DNA from: Hyphomonas beringensis
Lineage (GTDB): Bacteria > Pseudomonadota > Alphaproteobacteria > Caulobacterales > Hyphomonadaceae
DNA: 64,000 nt
Assembly: GCF_000682755.1 (NCBI RefSeq)
Contig: NZ_AWFF01000029.1
Location: forward strand, 1-64,000
Direction: 5' to 3'
The position numbers and the translations under genes are program-made. This document shows, piece by piece, positions 41,348 to 50,372 of this stretch. Below the pieces are notes generated by a model that saw only the letters and a list, made by a program, of their open reading frames with translations, made no database searches and had not been told where the DNA came from. Within the stretch, counting starts at the first letter, position 1. Every line of letters begins with the position of its first letter.

Positions 41348-41755
41348 ATGTATCGATTGATTTATGTCAGCACGGCGTCTGATGCGATTGCGGCTGACGA
41401 TCTTGAAAATATCATAGCCACCGCTCAGCGTAATAATGCAACGCGAGACATTACCGGTGTCCTTCTCTTCAACGGGCTCAACTTCCTGCAGGTCCTGGAA
41501 GGCCCTCGAAAAGAGATCGAACAGCTCTTCATGCACATCAACATGGATAGACGCCACGTCTCCGTGGTGACTGTGCTGCAGGAAGAGATGAAAGAGCGCA
41601 TCTTCAAGACATGGGCCATGGCTCACCGCGTTTCACCGCAAAGCAAGGCTCCCGGCCGCACCACAGCTGAGAACATGTCAGACATTCTTGAGGGTGAGCT
41701 GCCAGAGCATGTGCGGCGTGTGCTCGACAATTTTGAGCAGCTGAAGGGCATCTGA
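41348..41755 (+). CDS. Short BLUF-domain blue-light photoreceptor
   Basis: 135 residues from ATG 41348; the longer frame to 41222 is rejected because the BLUF fold starts at MYRLIYVS. All photocycle residues are present with the spacing of AppA: Tyr6, Asn30, Gln48 (FLQVLEG), Trp89 and Met91 (KTWAM), so it should bind FAD and respond to blue light. The domain fills the protein, with a ~35-residue helical tail (NMSDILEGELPEHVRRVLDNFEQLKGI). It has no attached output domain and must act on a partner protein. It lies 85 bp after the DUF2064 gene and is probably its own unit. Confidence 0.95.
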   Translation: MYRLIYVSTASDAIAADDLENIIATAQRNNATRDITGVLLFNGLNFLQVLEGPRKEIEQLFMHINMDRRHVSVVTVLQEEMKERIFKTWAMAHRVSPQSKAPGRTTAENMSDILEGELPEHVRRVLDNFEQLKGI

Positions 41756-41827
41756 TTTCACAGGAAATCCAGACTGCCCAAACATTTGTTCTTGATTTGT
41801 TCCATTCCTTGTGGCGAACTCCCGCCC

Positions 41828-42961
41828 ATGAGGACAGGTCAGAAACTCCAGCCCAAAGGCCGCATCACCCTGCTCGATACGCAGCAGGTCAGCGAGCGCT
41901 TTCAGCAACGCGGTCGCGGCGCCATCTCCAATCAGACAGGCCGTTTCGAAAAGGAAACGCATGAGGCTTTTGACGATGGCTGGGGCACTATAGAGGAAGA
42001 CGCCGGGCGGCTGGAAACCCAGCTGATGAAGGATACCGCCCGCACGATCATCACCTTCAACAAGTCACCGGACATCCATTTTGACCGCTCGGTAAACCCG
42101 TATCGCGGCTGCGAGCATGGGTGCATCTATTGCTTCGCCCGTCCCTCTCATGCCTGGGGCGGTCTATCACCGGGGCTCGATTTCGAGAGCAAGCTGTTCT
42201 TCAAGGACAATGCGGTGGAGCTGTTGAAGCGGGAATTGTCAAAGCCCGGCTACCTGCCCCGCCCTATCGCGCTTGGCATAAATACCGACGCCTACCAGCC
42301 CATCGAGCGCGAGCTTGGCCTGACCCGCAGCCTGCTGGAAGTGCTGGCAAAGTATCGCCACCCTGTCAGCCTGTTGACCAAGTCAGCCCTCATCCAGCGG
42401 GACATTGACCTGATCGCGCCGATGGCCCACGCGCCGATTGTGCGTGTCGGCATCTCCCTCACCACGCTGGACCGCACGCTTGCCCGCAAGATGGAGCCGC
42501 GCGCCGCCACGCCCCAGCGCCGGCTCGACACAATCAAGGCCCTGACGGATGCAGGCATTCCTGTCACCGTGATGACGGCGCCGATCATTCCCGGCCTCAA
42601 TGATCACGAGATTGAAACCCTGCTGGAGGCCGCCGCCGATCATGGCGCGACCGGTGCTGGCTATGTGCTGCTGCGCCTGCCCTATGAGATCAAGGATCTG
42701 TTCCATGAATGGCTGGCCCAGCACGTGCCGGACCGGGCGGCCCGGGTTATCAACCTGCTGCGCGAAATGCGGGGCGGGAAGGATTATGACGCCAAATGGT
42801 TCGAGCGCGGCACGGGCCGTGGACCGATGGCGGAATTGATTTCCAAGCGCTTTGCCCGCGCCGCGCAAAAGCTGGGCATGAACCAGAACCGTAAGCCCCT
42901 GCGCACAGACATTTTCCGTCCGATGGAAGATGCAGGCGGCCAGCTGCGCCTGGACGTCTAG
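41828..42961 (+). CDS. Radical SAM protein of the PA0069 family
   Basis: 377 residues from ATG 41828. The cluster motif is CEHGCIYC (C-x3-C-x2-C) in the sequence RSVNPYRGCEHGCIYCFARPSHAW, typical of PA0069 proteins and related to SplB-like enzymes. Other family blocks are FFKDNAVELLKRELSKPGYLPRPIALGINTDAYQP and MTAPIIPGLNDHEIETLLEAA. It likely cleaves S-adenosylmethionine to a 5'-deoxyadenosyl radical; the substrate of this family is not established to my knowledge. It starts 72 bp after the BLUF gene and converges with the DUF779 gene, 6 bp from its stop. Confidence 0.93.
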   Translation: MRTGQKLQPKGRITLLDTQQVSERFQQRGRGAISNQTGRFEKETHEAFDDGWGTIEEDAGRLETQLMKDTARTIITFNKSPDIHFDRSVNPYRGCEHGCIYCFARPSHAWGGLSPGLDFESKLFFKDNAVELLKRELSKPGYLPRPIALGINTDAYQPIERELGLTRSLLEVLAKYRHPVSLLTKSALIQRDIDLIAPMAHAPIVRVGISLTTLDRTLARKMEPRAATPQRRLDTIKALTDAGIPVTVMTAPIIPGLNDHEIETLLEAAADHGATGAGYVLLRLPYEIKDLFHEWLAQHVPDRAARVINLLREMRGGKDYDAKWFERGTGRGPMAELISKRFARAAQKLGMNQNRKPLRTDIFRPMEDAGGQLRLDV

Positions 42962-42967
42962 CGCGCC

Positions 42968-43351
42968 TCAGCCAAGCGCCGCCAGTTCTTGCGCAGTGAA
43001 GACCCGCCCGCGCGACAGAAACCTCCGCTCACGGCCATTATCCAGAGAGAACATGCCACCGCGACCCGGCACGACATCCAGGATCAGCTGCGTGTGTTTC
43101 CACGCCTCGAACTGGCTACCGGAAATATAGACCGGCACACCATCAATGTCGCCCAGCTTCACATCGCCCTCGCCAATCCTGAACTCATCCGCTGGATAGC
43201 ACATCGGGCTGGAGCCATCACAGCACCCGCCCGACTGATGAAAAATGATGTCGGGATGGTCCTGCCGGATCTCCGCAATAAGTCCGCGTGCCGCGTCTGT
43301 CGCAATCACACGCTCCGGTATGCCAGGCGAAGTCGAGGACGATCCGTCCAT
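42968..43351 (-). CDS. DUF779 domain protein
   Basis: 127 residues. IIFHQSGGCCDGSSPMCYP, with its Cys-Cys pair, GDVKLGDIDGVPVYISGSQFEAWKHTQLILDVVPGRGGMFSLDN and RRFLSRGRVFTAQEL are the DUF779 signatures. This small family is usually encoded with aldehyde dehydrogenases of the AldB/ExaC/AcoD type, and one such gene lies 1.1 kb away, beyond the DUF1275 gene. The cysteines suggest metal binding or a redox role. Because it is not in the same operon as the dehydrogenase, the association here is only by neighbourhood. Confidence 0.9.
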   Translation of the reverse strand: MDGSSSTSPGIPERVIATDAARGLIAEIRQDHPDIIFHQSGGCCDGSSPMCYPADEFRIGEGDVKLGDIDGVPVYISGSQFEAWKHTQLILDVVPGRGGMFSLDNGRERRFLSRGRVFTAQELAALG

Positions 43352-43547
43352 CTATCTGTCCTTCCACCATTTTGCCGAAGACATCATTGATCTCTTCCAG
43401 ATAAAGGAAATATCCTTTGGCAAATGGTCAATATAATTATTGGTCTGCGATGACATAGTGCTTTTGATACGCGGTACCTTGGGCCTAAGACATATCCAGG
43501 CGGACCTGCCGGTGTCCGACGAAACGAAAAACAGTCGGGACATCTTG

Positions 43548-44276
43548 ATGCCGCAGAATTCCGAATCCCGTAGGCGGGATACCGAAATGAGACAACATTT
43601 CGCGCGCCTGTCTGTGCCGCAAGGATTTGTATCGCTGATACTCAACTCTGTTGCCGGATATGTCGATGCGGTCGGATATCTTGCCTTGCTGTCCTCGATC
43701 CGGATGTTTCCCTCTTTCATGAGCGGCAACCTTACCAAAATCGTGACCAGTGTCGCGAATGGCGACGGTACAACGTCTTTGAAAATTACCGGTGCGGTTC
43801 TCGCCTTCTTTGTGGGGAGCGTCATTGGTCGCCTGGTGAATGCGGGCGAACCGCGGCGCGATCCGGCGTCGCTGGCGCTGGTCGCGGGGGTTCTCGGTGC
43901 CTCGACAGTCAATCTGGTAATGGGCGGCCACGAATACCTGACGCTGGTGGCTCTGGCCGCGGCAATGGGCATGATCAATCATTCTTTCAGCGGGAATATG
44001 GATTTCTATGTTCGCACGTTCCTGAGCGGAATGCTGGTGACGCTCGCGGGAACGGTGGCCGATGTAATCGCTGGGCGCGCGAACTGGCGTGAGATGGTGG
44101 TCCCTTTGGCCACATTGCTCAGCGTCCTGAGCGGGGCGTTCGCAGGGGCATTGATGGTCATCCACGCGCCTCTTGCCGTCTCGATCTCCCTTCCGACCGC
44201 CGTGATCACAATCGTCGTCATCGCCTTGCTGACCGGGCTGGTCAGGCCCGAAGACGACGAGGCGCTGGAGGACTGA
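43548..44276 (+). CDS. DUF1275 (YoaK-like) membrane protein
   Basis: 242 residues from ATG 43548; ATG 43587 is nearly as good and the far TTG at 43440 is unlikely. The DUF1275 core starts at LILNSVAGYVDAVGYLAL and includes RMFPSFMSGNLTKIV, the conserved FMSGN block. Five or six transmembrane segments follow (AVLAFFVGSVIGRLV, ASLALVAGVLGASTVNLVMGG, YLTLVALAAAMGMINHSF, MLVTLAGTVADVIAG, PLAVSISLPTAVITIVVIALLTG). Members are six-helix membrane proteins of unknown transport function. It is a single gene, convergent with the aldehyde dehydrogenase. Confidence 0.88.
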   Translation: MPQNSESRRRDTEMRQHFARLSVPQGFVSLILNSVAGYVDAVGYLALLSSIRMFPSFMSGNLTKIVTSVANGDGTTSLKITGAVLAFFVGSVIGRLVNAGEPRRDPASLALVAGVLGASTVNLVMGGHEYLTLVALAAAMGMINHSFSGNMDFYVRTFLSGMLVTLAGTVADVIAGRANWREMVVPLATLLSVLSGAFAGALMVIHAPLAVSISLPTAVITIVVIALLTGLVRPEDDEALED

Positions 44277-44403
44277 TGCCTGCCGGGCACCCGATTTCGC
44301 CGTATAATGCGGAATTCAGGCCATACTCTAAAGCGCGAACGTAAAGGAAAGCTGCGCCGCTATTCTTGCACTGCGACTGTAAGCAGGAAGAACTGGCCAT
44401 ACA

Positions 44404-44433
44404 GGCGGCGCCGGGCCACAAACCGGCACCGCC
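44404..44433. other. GC-rich hairpin between convergent genes
   Basis: GGCGGCGCCGG (44404-44414) and CCGGCACCGCC (44423-44433) pair with one wobble, in the 174-bp gap between the DUF1275 and aldehyde dehydrogenase genes. There is no T-run on either strand, so it would be a weak bidirectional terminator. The rest of the gap shows nothing else. Confidence 0.4.
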
Positions 44434-44450
44434 ACGCATCACACCATCTC

Positions 44451-45974
44451 TCAGAAGAAGCCGAGCTTTTTCGGAGAGTAGGACACCAGCATGTTCTTGG
44501 TCTGCTGGTAATGGTCCAGCATCTTGGCGTGGTTTTCACGTCCGATGCCGGATTGCTTATAGCCGCCAAAGGCCGCATGGGCCGGATAGGCGTGATAGCA
44601 ATTGGTCCACACGCGCCCTGCCTGAATGGCGCGGCCAAAGCGATAGCAGGTATTCGCCTCACGGCTCCACACGCCAGCTCCCAAGCCATACAGCGTATCA
44701 TTGGCAATGGAGAGCGCCTCGTCATTGTCCTTGAACGTCGTAACGGAAACGACTGGCCCAAAGATTTCTTCCTGGAACACACGCATCTTGTTGTGCCCTT
44801 TCAGAACCGTGGGCTTGACGTAAAAGCCTCCTGAAAGCTCTCCGCCATGATTTGCCGCCTCGCCGCCGATCAACACTTCGGCGCCTTCCTGACGGCCAAT
44901 GTCGAAATAGGAGAGGATCTTTTCCTTCTGCTCCGAACTGGCCTGCGCGCCGATCATGGTCGCCGGGTCCAGAGGGTTGCCTTGCTTGATCGCCTCGACG
45001 CGTTTCAGGGCGCGTTCCATGAAGCGGTCATAGATCTTCTCATGGATCAGTGCGCGGGATGGGCAGGTGCAGACCTCGCCCTGGTTCAGCGCAAACATGA
45101 CAAAGCCCTCAATCGCCTTGTCTAGATAGTCATCATCGGCGCGCATCACGTCTTCAAAGAAGATGTTCGGAGACTTGCCACCAAGTTCCAGCGTAACCGG
45201 GATCAGGTTTTCAGACGCATACTGCATAATCAGGCGCCCGGTTGTCGTCTCACCTGTAAAGGCAATCTTGGCGATGCGCTTGCTGGAGGCGAGCGGCTTG
45301 CCCGCCTCCAGGCCAAAGCCGTTCACGATGTTCAGAACACCGGCGGGGAGGAGGTCACCGATCAGTTCTGCCAGCACCATGATGGCGGCAGGTGTCTGCT
45401 CTGCCGGCTTCAGCACAACGCAGTTCCCGGCCGCCAGGGCCGGCGCAAGTTTCCACACCGCCATTAGCAGCGGGAAATTCCAGGGAATGATCTGACCCAC
45501 CACGCCCAGCGGCTCATGGAAGTGATAGGCAATCGTGTCATGGTCGATTTCGGAAATGCCACCTTCCTGCGCGCGAATGCAGCCTGCGAAATAGCGGAAA
45601 TGGTCCACGGCCAGCGGCAGGTCTGCTGCCATGGTCTCGCGGATTGGCTTACCATTGTCCCAGGTCTCACAAGTGGCGAGATGTTCGAGGTTTTCCTCCA
45701 TCACATCCGCTATCTTGTTCAGAATATTGGCGCGCTCTGCCGGCGAGGTGCGTCCCCACGCCTCCTTCGCGGCATGGGCTGCGTCGAGGGCAAGCTCGAT
45801 GTCTCCGGCATCAGAGCGAGCGATCTGGCAGATCACCTTGCCCGTGACGGGAGACGTATTATCGAAATACCGTCCATTCTGAGGGGCGACGAATTTGCCG
45901 CCAATAAAGTTGTCATACTTCTCCTTGAACGGAGCAGTCATGGATGTGGAATCAAGAATCTGAGTGTCGGCCAT
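44451..45974 (-). CDS. NAD-dependent aldehyde dehydrogenase, acetaldehyde (AldB/ExaC/AcoD) type
   Basis: 507 residues from ATG 45974 (GGAGGAAA 7 nt upstream). The family is clear: [32 protein letters not shown], the NAD-site [11 protein letters not shown], catalytic Glu in LELGGKSPN and the catalytic Cys region [16 protein letters not shown], where the Cys-x-Cys pattern is typical of the AldB/ExaC subgroup. [28 protein letters not shown] is also subgroup-specific. It likely oxidises acetaldehyde from ethanol or acetoin metabolism to acetate. The regulator gene at 46121-47101 lies directly upstream on the same strand, and a perfect palindrome sits between the two. Confidence 0.95.
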   Translation of the reverse strand: MADTQILDSTSMTAPFKEKYDNFIGGKFVAPQNGRYFDNTSPVTGKVICQIARSDAGDIELALDAAHAAKEAWGRTSPAERANILNKIADVMEENLEHLATCETWDNGKPIRETMAADLPLAVDHFRYFAGCIRAQEGGISEIDHDTIAYHFHEPLGVVGQIIPWNFPLLMAVWKLAPALAAGNCVVLKPAEQTPAAIMVLAELIGDLLPAGVLNIVNGFGLEAGKPLASSKRIAKIAFTGETTTGRLIMQYASENLIPVTLELGGKSPNIFFEDVMRADDDYLDKAIEGFVMFALNQGEVCTCPSRALIHEKIYDRFMERALKRVEAIKQGNPLDPATMIGAQASSEQKEKILSYFDIGRQEGAEVLIGGEAANHGGELSGGFYVKPTVLKGHNKMRVFQEEIFGPVVSVTTFKDNDEALSIANDTLYGLGAGVWSREANTCYRFGRAIQAGRVWTNCYHAYPAHAAFGGYKQSGIGRENHAKMLDHYQQTKNMLVSYSPKKLGFF

Positions 45975-46085
45975 CTGAAATTTCCTCCGGTGTCTGGCAT
46001 TCTTCGTCATAGGTGCGAAGACTTGGGGCCAGTGTCCGGCGGCGACGGGCCGCTGTCATCATTACGGGAACGAGAAGAAGAGGAA

Positions 46086-46107
46086 ACTGTCTCAGGGTTG
46101 AGACAGT
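46086..46107. promoter_or_regulatory. Upstream activating palindrome of the aldehyde dehydrogenase gene
   Basis: ACTGTCTCA (46086-46094) and TGAGACAGT (46099-46107) are perfect 9-bp arms around GGGT, 112-133 bp before the ATG of the dehydrogenase gene. A further half-site TGAGAC follows at 46110-46115. TGTCTCA...TGAGACA is the site type I associate with AcoR-family activators of acetaldehyde dehydrogenase genes. It lies 13 bp past the regulator stop codon. Confidence 0.72.
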
Positions 46108-46120
46108 GTGAGACGGAAAA

Positions 46121-47101
46121 TCAGCCGCGCGTCAGTCCGTGGCGGTCCATGCGGCGGTAAAGCGTGGCCCGGCTGATGCCCAGCATCTGCGCGACAGCCG
46201 TCATGTTTCCATTGGCGCGGGCGATCGCGCGCTTCAATTCTCGGCGCTCTGCACTGTCCAGGCCTACCCCACGATGCTCGGAATCGCCGAACACATCACC
46301 TGCCGGACGCGGAGACTGAAACGCCTCCTCAGTCAGCCCATAGACATGCCGCGCCATGCGCGTTGCGCCGACAACCAGATCATCACCGTCCACCGCCAGC
46401 AGGACCGTGCCACGCTGGCCGTCGCCATCGCCGCGAATAATCCGCCGATTGGCGAAGGCCGTCTGGAAGTGGTCTGCCTCTATCTGGCGCGCCGCATCCA
46501 TCACGGTCTGCGCGATCAGCGTCGCAAAGGGCTGCGTCAGGTCTTCCCGGCAGGATGACACGTCCAGCACCGCAGCCAGGCTACCATGCTCATCAAATAC
46601 CGGCGCGCCCATACAGCTCATCACCGTGTTGCTGTCCTTGAAATGCTGGTCGCGGAAAATCGTGACGGCGCGCTCTTCGGCGATGCAGGTGCCGATGCCA
46701 TTGGTGCCTTGTACCGCTTCAGACCAAACCCAGCCCTCGTACAGCCCCGCCGCCCGGAATGCCTCCTCATCGCCATCCGGCGTGCGGTGGTCCACCACAA
46801 CGCCCTTCGTGTCTGACAGGAACACGCTGCAGCCCGCCAGGCCGAGACTCGCATGCAGCCGGTCCATGACAGGGGCAGAAGTTGCCAGAATGCGGCCCAG
46901 GGCATCGCGGCGCTCCCGCAATTCGGCTTGGCCAAGCCGCGCCTCGACTTTTCTGGCGTCAGGCTCCAGGCCATAGGTTCTCATGGATCGCGCCCAGGAT
47001 GCCGCCAGGCTCGACTGCGCCGCCGCGCTGCGAGACAGAGCGATGGACCGCACGCGTTCTGCATGTGCCGCGGGGTCTGTGGGGGTCTTTTCCTTGCTCA
47101 T
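46121..47101 (-). CDS. AcoR-like GAF/Fis regulator lacking the sigma-54 AAA+ domain
   Basis: 326 residues from ATG 47101. The N-terminal half matches AcoR-type activators: LAASWARSMRTYGL, RLHASLGLAGCSVFLSDTKGVVVDHRT, a GAF domain with VWSEAVQGTNGIGTCIAEERAVTIFRDQHFKDSNTVMSCMGAPVFDEHGSLAAVLDVSS. The C-terminus is a Fis-type HTH (LKRAIARANGNMTAVAQMLGISRATLYRRMDRHGL). Family members are ~600-680 residues; the ~240-residue AAA+ domain that contacts sigma-54 is missing, with no frameshift scar. A ~60-residue linker (GTVLLAVDGDDLVVGATRMARHVYG) joins the parts. It probably controls the adjacent aldehyde dehydrogenase gene through the palindrome at 46086 with ordinary sigma factor. The GTG at 47137 is an alternative start. 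Confidence 0.85.
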   Translation of the reverse strand: MSKEKTPTDPAAHAERVRSIALSRSAAAQSSLAASWARSMRTYGLEPDARKVEARLGQAELRERRDALGRILATSAPVMDRLHASLGLAGCSVFLSDTKGVVVDHRTPDGDEEAFRAAGLYEGWVWSEAVQGTNGIGTCIAEERAVTIFRDQHFKDSNTVMSCMGAPVFDEHGSLAAVLDVSSCREDLTQPFATLIAQTVMDAARQIEADHFQTAFANRRIIRGDGDGQRGTVLLAVDGDDLVVGATRMARHVYGLTEEAFQSPRPAGDVFGDSEHRGVGLDSAERRELKRAIARANGNMTAVAQMLGISRATLYRRMDRHGLTRG

Positions 47102-47263
47102 CCCCCAAATATTAGCACATGGCCGCGCCCCGTGCACGCCACCTCAATACGGCCTCTTCCACCGCTCCCACAGCGTGCCGCCGGCTGGCACGCACCAAAC
47201 ACCCAAGGAAAAACGCCCCATGCCATAAGGGCCTTATCCAGAATTCAGGGCGAATTCACATCC

Positions 47264-47296
47264 TTCTCCACAGATTTATCCACAGCTCTATCCACA
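47264..47296 (+). promoter_or_regulatory. Three DnaA boxes on a 12-bp period
   Basis: TTCTCCACA (47264-47272), TTATCCACA (47276-47284, a perfect consensus DnaA box) and CTATCCACA (47288-47296) are in the same orientation with starts exactly 12 bp apart. They lie 143-175 bp before the ccrM ATG. No dnaA, hemE or parAB gene and no AT-rich unwinding element is nearby, so a control or titration site is more likely than an origin. Confidence 0.8.
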
Positions 47297-47340
47297 GGCC
47301 GAACAGCCTGATAGTTTCGGATGCGCAACAATCCAGAACT

Positions 47341-47345
47341 GATTC
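47341..47345. promoter_or_regulatory. GANTC site 98 bp upstream of ccrM
   Basis: GATTC is a target of the CcrM enzyme encoded just downstream. In Caulobacter two GANTC sites in the ccrM promoter make its transcription sensitive to methylation state. Confidence 0.7.
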
Positions 47346-47388
47346 GGCAGGGCAACGATTAGGGTTTCAGAAACCGATGCCCGGCACT

Positions 47389-47393
47389 GATTC
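47389..47393. promoter_or_regulatory. GANTC site 50 bp upstream of ccrM
   Basis: This is the second GATTC, 48 bp from the first. Position relative to the start codon fits a promoter or early leader location, so hemimethylation after replication fork passage could affect ccrM expression. Confidence 0.7.
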
Positions 47394-47414
47394 GTTCTTC
47401 AGTTTTGTATTTGA

Positions 47415-48521
<1,107 letters not shown>

Positions 48522-48550
48522 CGCCCAGCCTGACATCTGAATGCCTGAAG

Positions 48551-48574
48551 CGGCGCGGGATCAGTCCTGCGCCG
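48551..48574 (+). terminator. ccrM terminator overlapping the end of the PaaX-like gene
   Basis: CGGCGCGGGA (48551-48560) and TCCTGCGCCG (48565-48574) pair with one wobble around TCAG, followed by TTTCTTCT, 30 nt after the ccrM stop. The right arm lies in the last codons of the convergent gene. Confidence 0.8.
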
Positions 48575-49400
48575 TTTCTTCTAGCGACGTATAATAAGCC
48601 CGCCAGCAGGCCTGGCCCGTCTTGTTATATTCCAGCATCTTCTCCGCCATGCGCAGGAAGCCCGCCTGATCGCCGAGTTCCGGCGGCAACAGCGGATCGA
48701 AGTTGATCGCCCGGATCACCGGCTGACCGATCAGCAATGTCTCGCGCGCCGCCGCCTCCACGCTCAAACCCGGCAATCGCGTCAGGCTCACTTCGATGGC
48801 CTCCACGGCACGGGCATAGGAGCGGGACAGATCCGCAGGCGACCACAGGCGCGCCCAGTTCTGATCGCCCTGCTTCGCGACGCCTGAGGCTCGCATCAGG
48901 ATGATATCGTCATCCGCGCCAATATCCGTCAGATCCGCGCGGTGACGGTCCAGATCGCTCGCCAGATTGGCCGGCCGCACCCACAGCCCGTCATCTGTCT
49001 CCTGATAGCCAGAGAGCGCCAGCGCCCGCTCGCGCGCCCGCAATTGCTTGCGGTTACTGCGCCCCAAATGCTGCACCAGCGCGACCAGCCAGTCGCCATT
49101 CCAGTCCACCATACGGTCAGCCACATGCTGCCATTGCTGCACACGGCGCGTCAGCGCGCGGGATTTCGGCCCCGGCGCATAGACGCCGCGTTCAGCGCTT
49201 TCCAGCAAATCGTCCTTCATCAGGCGCGTCACCGCTACACGCAGGGTCGCCGCCTCGATTCCGAACAGCGCGGCAGCGTTGATCAGCTGGCCGATAGGGT
49301 GTTCGGCCGCGCCCGTACTGCTCATCAGAGACAGCACCAGCGCGCGGGCAGACACGTCTTCCGGTTTCAAAGGCTCAAAATAATACACGAATTGACTCAT
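48561..49400 (-). CDS. PaaX-like transcriptional regulator
   Basis: 279 residues. The N-terminal winged helix (SARALVLSLMSSTGAAEHPIGQLINAAALFGIEAATLRVAVTRLMKDDLLESAERGVYAPG) matches PaaX_N. The middle (WNGDWLVALVQHLGRSNRKQLRARERALALSGYQETDDGLWVRPANL) matches the PaaX Cas2-like domain, and the end (LPPELGDQAGFLRMAEKMLEYNKTGQACWRAYY) the PaaX C-terminal domain. PaaX proteins repress phenylacetate genes in response to CoA thioesters, but no paa genes are here. It is divergent from the desaturase gene with a 51-bp shared promoter containing an inverted repeat, so control of fatty acid desaturation, perhaps by an acyl-CoA ligand, is more likely. Confidence 0.85.
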   Translation of the reverse strand: MSQFVYYFEPLKPEDVSARALVLSLMSSTGAAEHPIGQLINAAALFGIEAATLRVAVTRLMKDDLLESAERGVYAPGPKSRALTRRVQQWQHVADRMVDWNGDWLVALVQHLGRSNRKQLRARERALALSGYQETDDGLWVRPANLASDLDRHRADLTDIGADDDIILMRASGVAKQGDQNWARLWSPADLSRSYARAVEAIEVSLTRLPGLSVEAAARETLLIGQPVIRAINFDPLLPPELGDQAGFLRMAEKMLEYNKTGQACWRAYYTSLEETAQD

Positions 49401-49407
49401 ACTGTTA

Positions 49408-49437
49408 TTTTGTGTAATAAACTATTAAATCACATAA
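49408..49437. promoter_or_regulatory. Operator-like repeat in the PaaX/desaturase divergent promoter
   Basis: TAATA-AAC-TATTA (49415-49427) is a perfect short palindrome. It is flanked by TTTTGTG (49408-49414) and CACATAA (49431-49437), which pair 6 of 7, offset by 3 nt. The 51-bp gap is very AT-rich and must hold both promoters, so a regulator here would affect both genes. Confidence 0.55.
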
Positions 49438-49451
49438 TTGGAGGGAAGGGC

Positions 49452-50369
49452 ATGTCCACGCCGATGAAACTGTCAGAGGCAGTCACGAAGGAAGAACTTC
49501 GCGAGTTGCGTAAGAAATCAGACCTTCACGCACTTGCAACGCTTTCCTGGAACTGGGGCCTCATTATCGGTGCCTTCGCCATTGCGATCATCTGGCCGAA
49601 CCCGCTGACCATTCTGGCGGGCATCATCATTCTGGGCGGGCGTCAGCTCGGCCTCGGCATCATCAATCATGATTGCGCCCACCACGCTTTCTTCAAAAGC
49701 CCGAAGGTCGACGAATTCGTTGGCCATTATCTGGTCGGCGCACCAATGAACATCTCTCTGCCCGCCTACCGCGCCTATCATCTGAAGCACCACAAATATG
49801 CCGGTACGCCGGATGATCCGGACATCATCTTCGTGAAGAATTATCCCGTCTCAAAGGACAGTTTGCGCCGCAAATTCATCCGCGACCTCACAGGCCAGAC
49901 CGGCTTTCGCGATACGCTGCGCAAGATCCGCAGTTTCCGCCTGTCGCGGAACTGGCCGTGGCTGACCTTTCACGTCCTGCTGCTCGGCACACTGACGGCT
50001 ATTGGCGCACCATGGGCCTATCTGATGTGGTGGGCGGCAGAGCTGTTCGTCTATCCTGCCATTGTCCGCCTGCGCCAGATTGGCGAGCACGGCACAGCAG
50101 CAGACCGCAGCCAGCTTGACCCGCGCCTCAACACCGGCACCACAATTGCGCCCTTCTGGCAGCGTGTGCTGATCGCCCCGAACGATGTGAACTACCATCT
50201 GGAGCATCACATGTTCGCGTCGATCCCGCCCTACCGGCTTAAGCGCCTGCACCAGCTGCTCTCATCCCGCGGATATTATGACGGCTATGAGTGCATCTCG
50301 CATGGCTATGGACAGGTGCTCCGCCGCGCGGTCCGGCGCGATGAGCCCGGCATGGTGCCTGCGGAATAA
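49452..50369 (+). CDS. Membrane fatty acid desaturase
   Basis: 305 residues from ATG 49452 (GGAGGGAAGGG upstream). The three histidine boxes of membrane di-iron desaturases are present: HDCAHH (residues 73-78), HLKHHKY (110-116) and NYHLEHHMFASIP near residue 250. Hydrophobic pairs (WGLIIGAFAIAIIWPNPLTILAGIIIL; FHVLLLGTLTAIGAPWAYLMWWA) place it in the inner membrane. It probably introduces a double bond into membrane acyl chains or a related lipid. The divergent PaaX-like regulator suggests lipid-responsive control. It converges with the sialate esterase gene, leaving 3 bp between stops. Confidence 0.92.
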   Translation: MSTPMKLSEAVTKEELRELRKKSDLHALATLSWNWGLIIGAFAIAIIWPNPLTILAGIIILGGRQLGLGIINHDCAHHAFFKSPKVDEFVGHYLVGAPMNISLPAYRAYHLKHHKYAGTPDDPDIIFVKNYPVSKDSLRRKFIRDLTGQTGFRDTLRKIRSFRLSRNWPWLTFHVLLLGTLTAIGAPWAYLMWWAAELFVYPAIVRLRQIGEHGTAADRSQLDPRLNTGTTIAPFWQRVLIAPNDVNYHLEHHMFASIPPYRLKRLHQLLSSRGYYDGYECISHGYGQVLRRAVRRDEPGMVPAE

Positions 50370-50372
50370 GGC

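Noticed and set aside
45975-46085. Sigma-54 promoter for the aldehyde dehydrogenase gene
   Set aside because: A GG...GC pair is present (TGGCC...CGCA), but the spacing is 12 instead of 10 bp and the flanking bases do not fit.
47264-47296. Replication origin suggested by the clustered DnaA boxes
   Set aside because: There is no AT-rich unwinding element and none of the usual origin neighbours (dnaA, hemE, parAB, gidA) is in the window.
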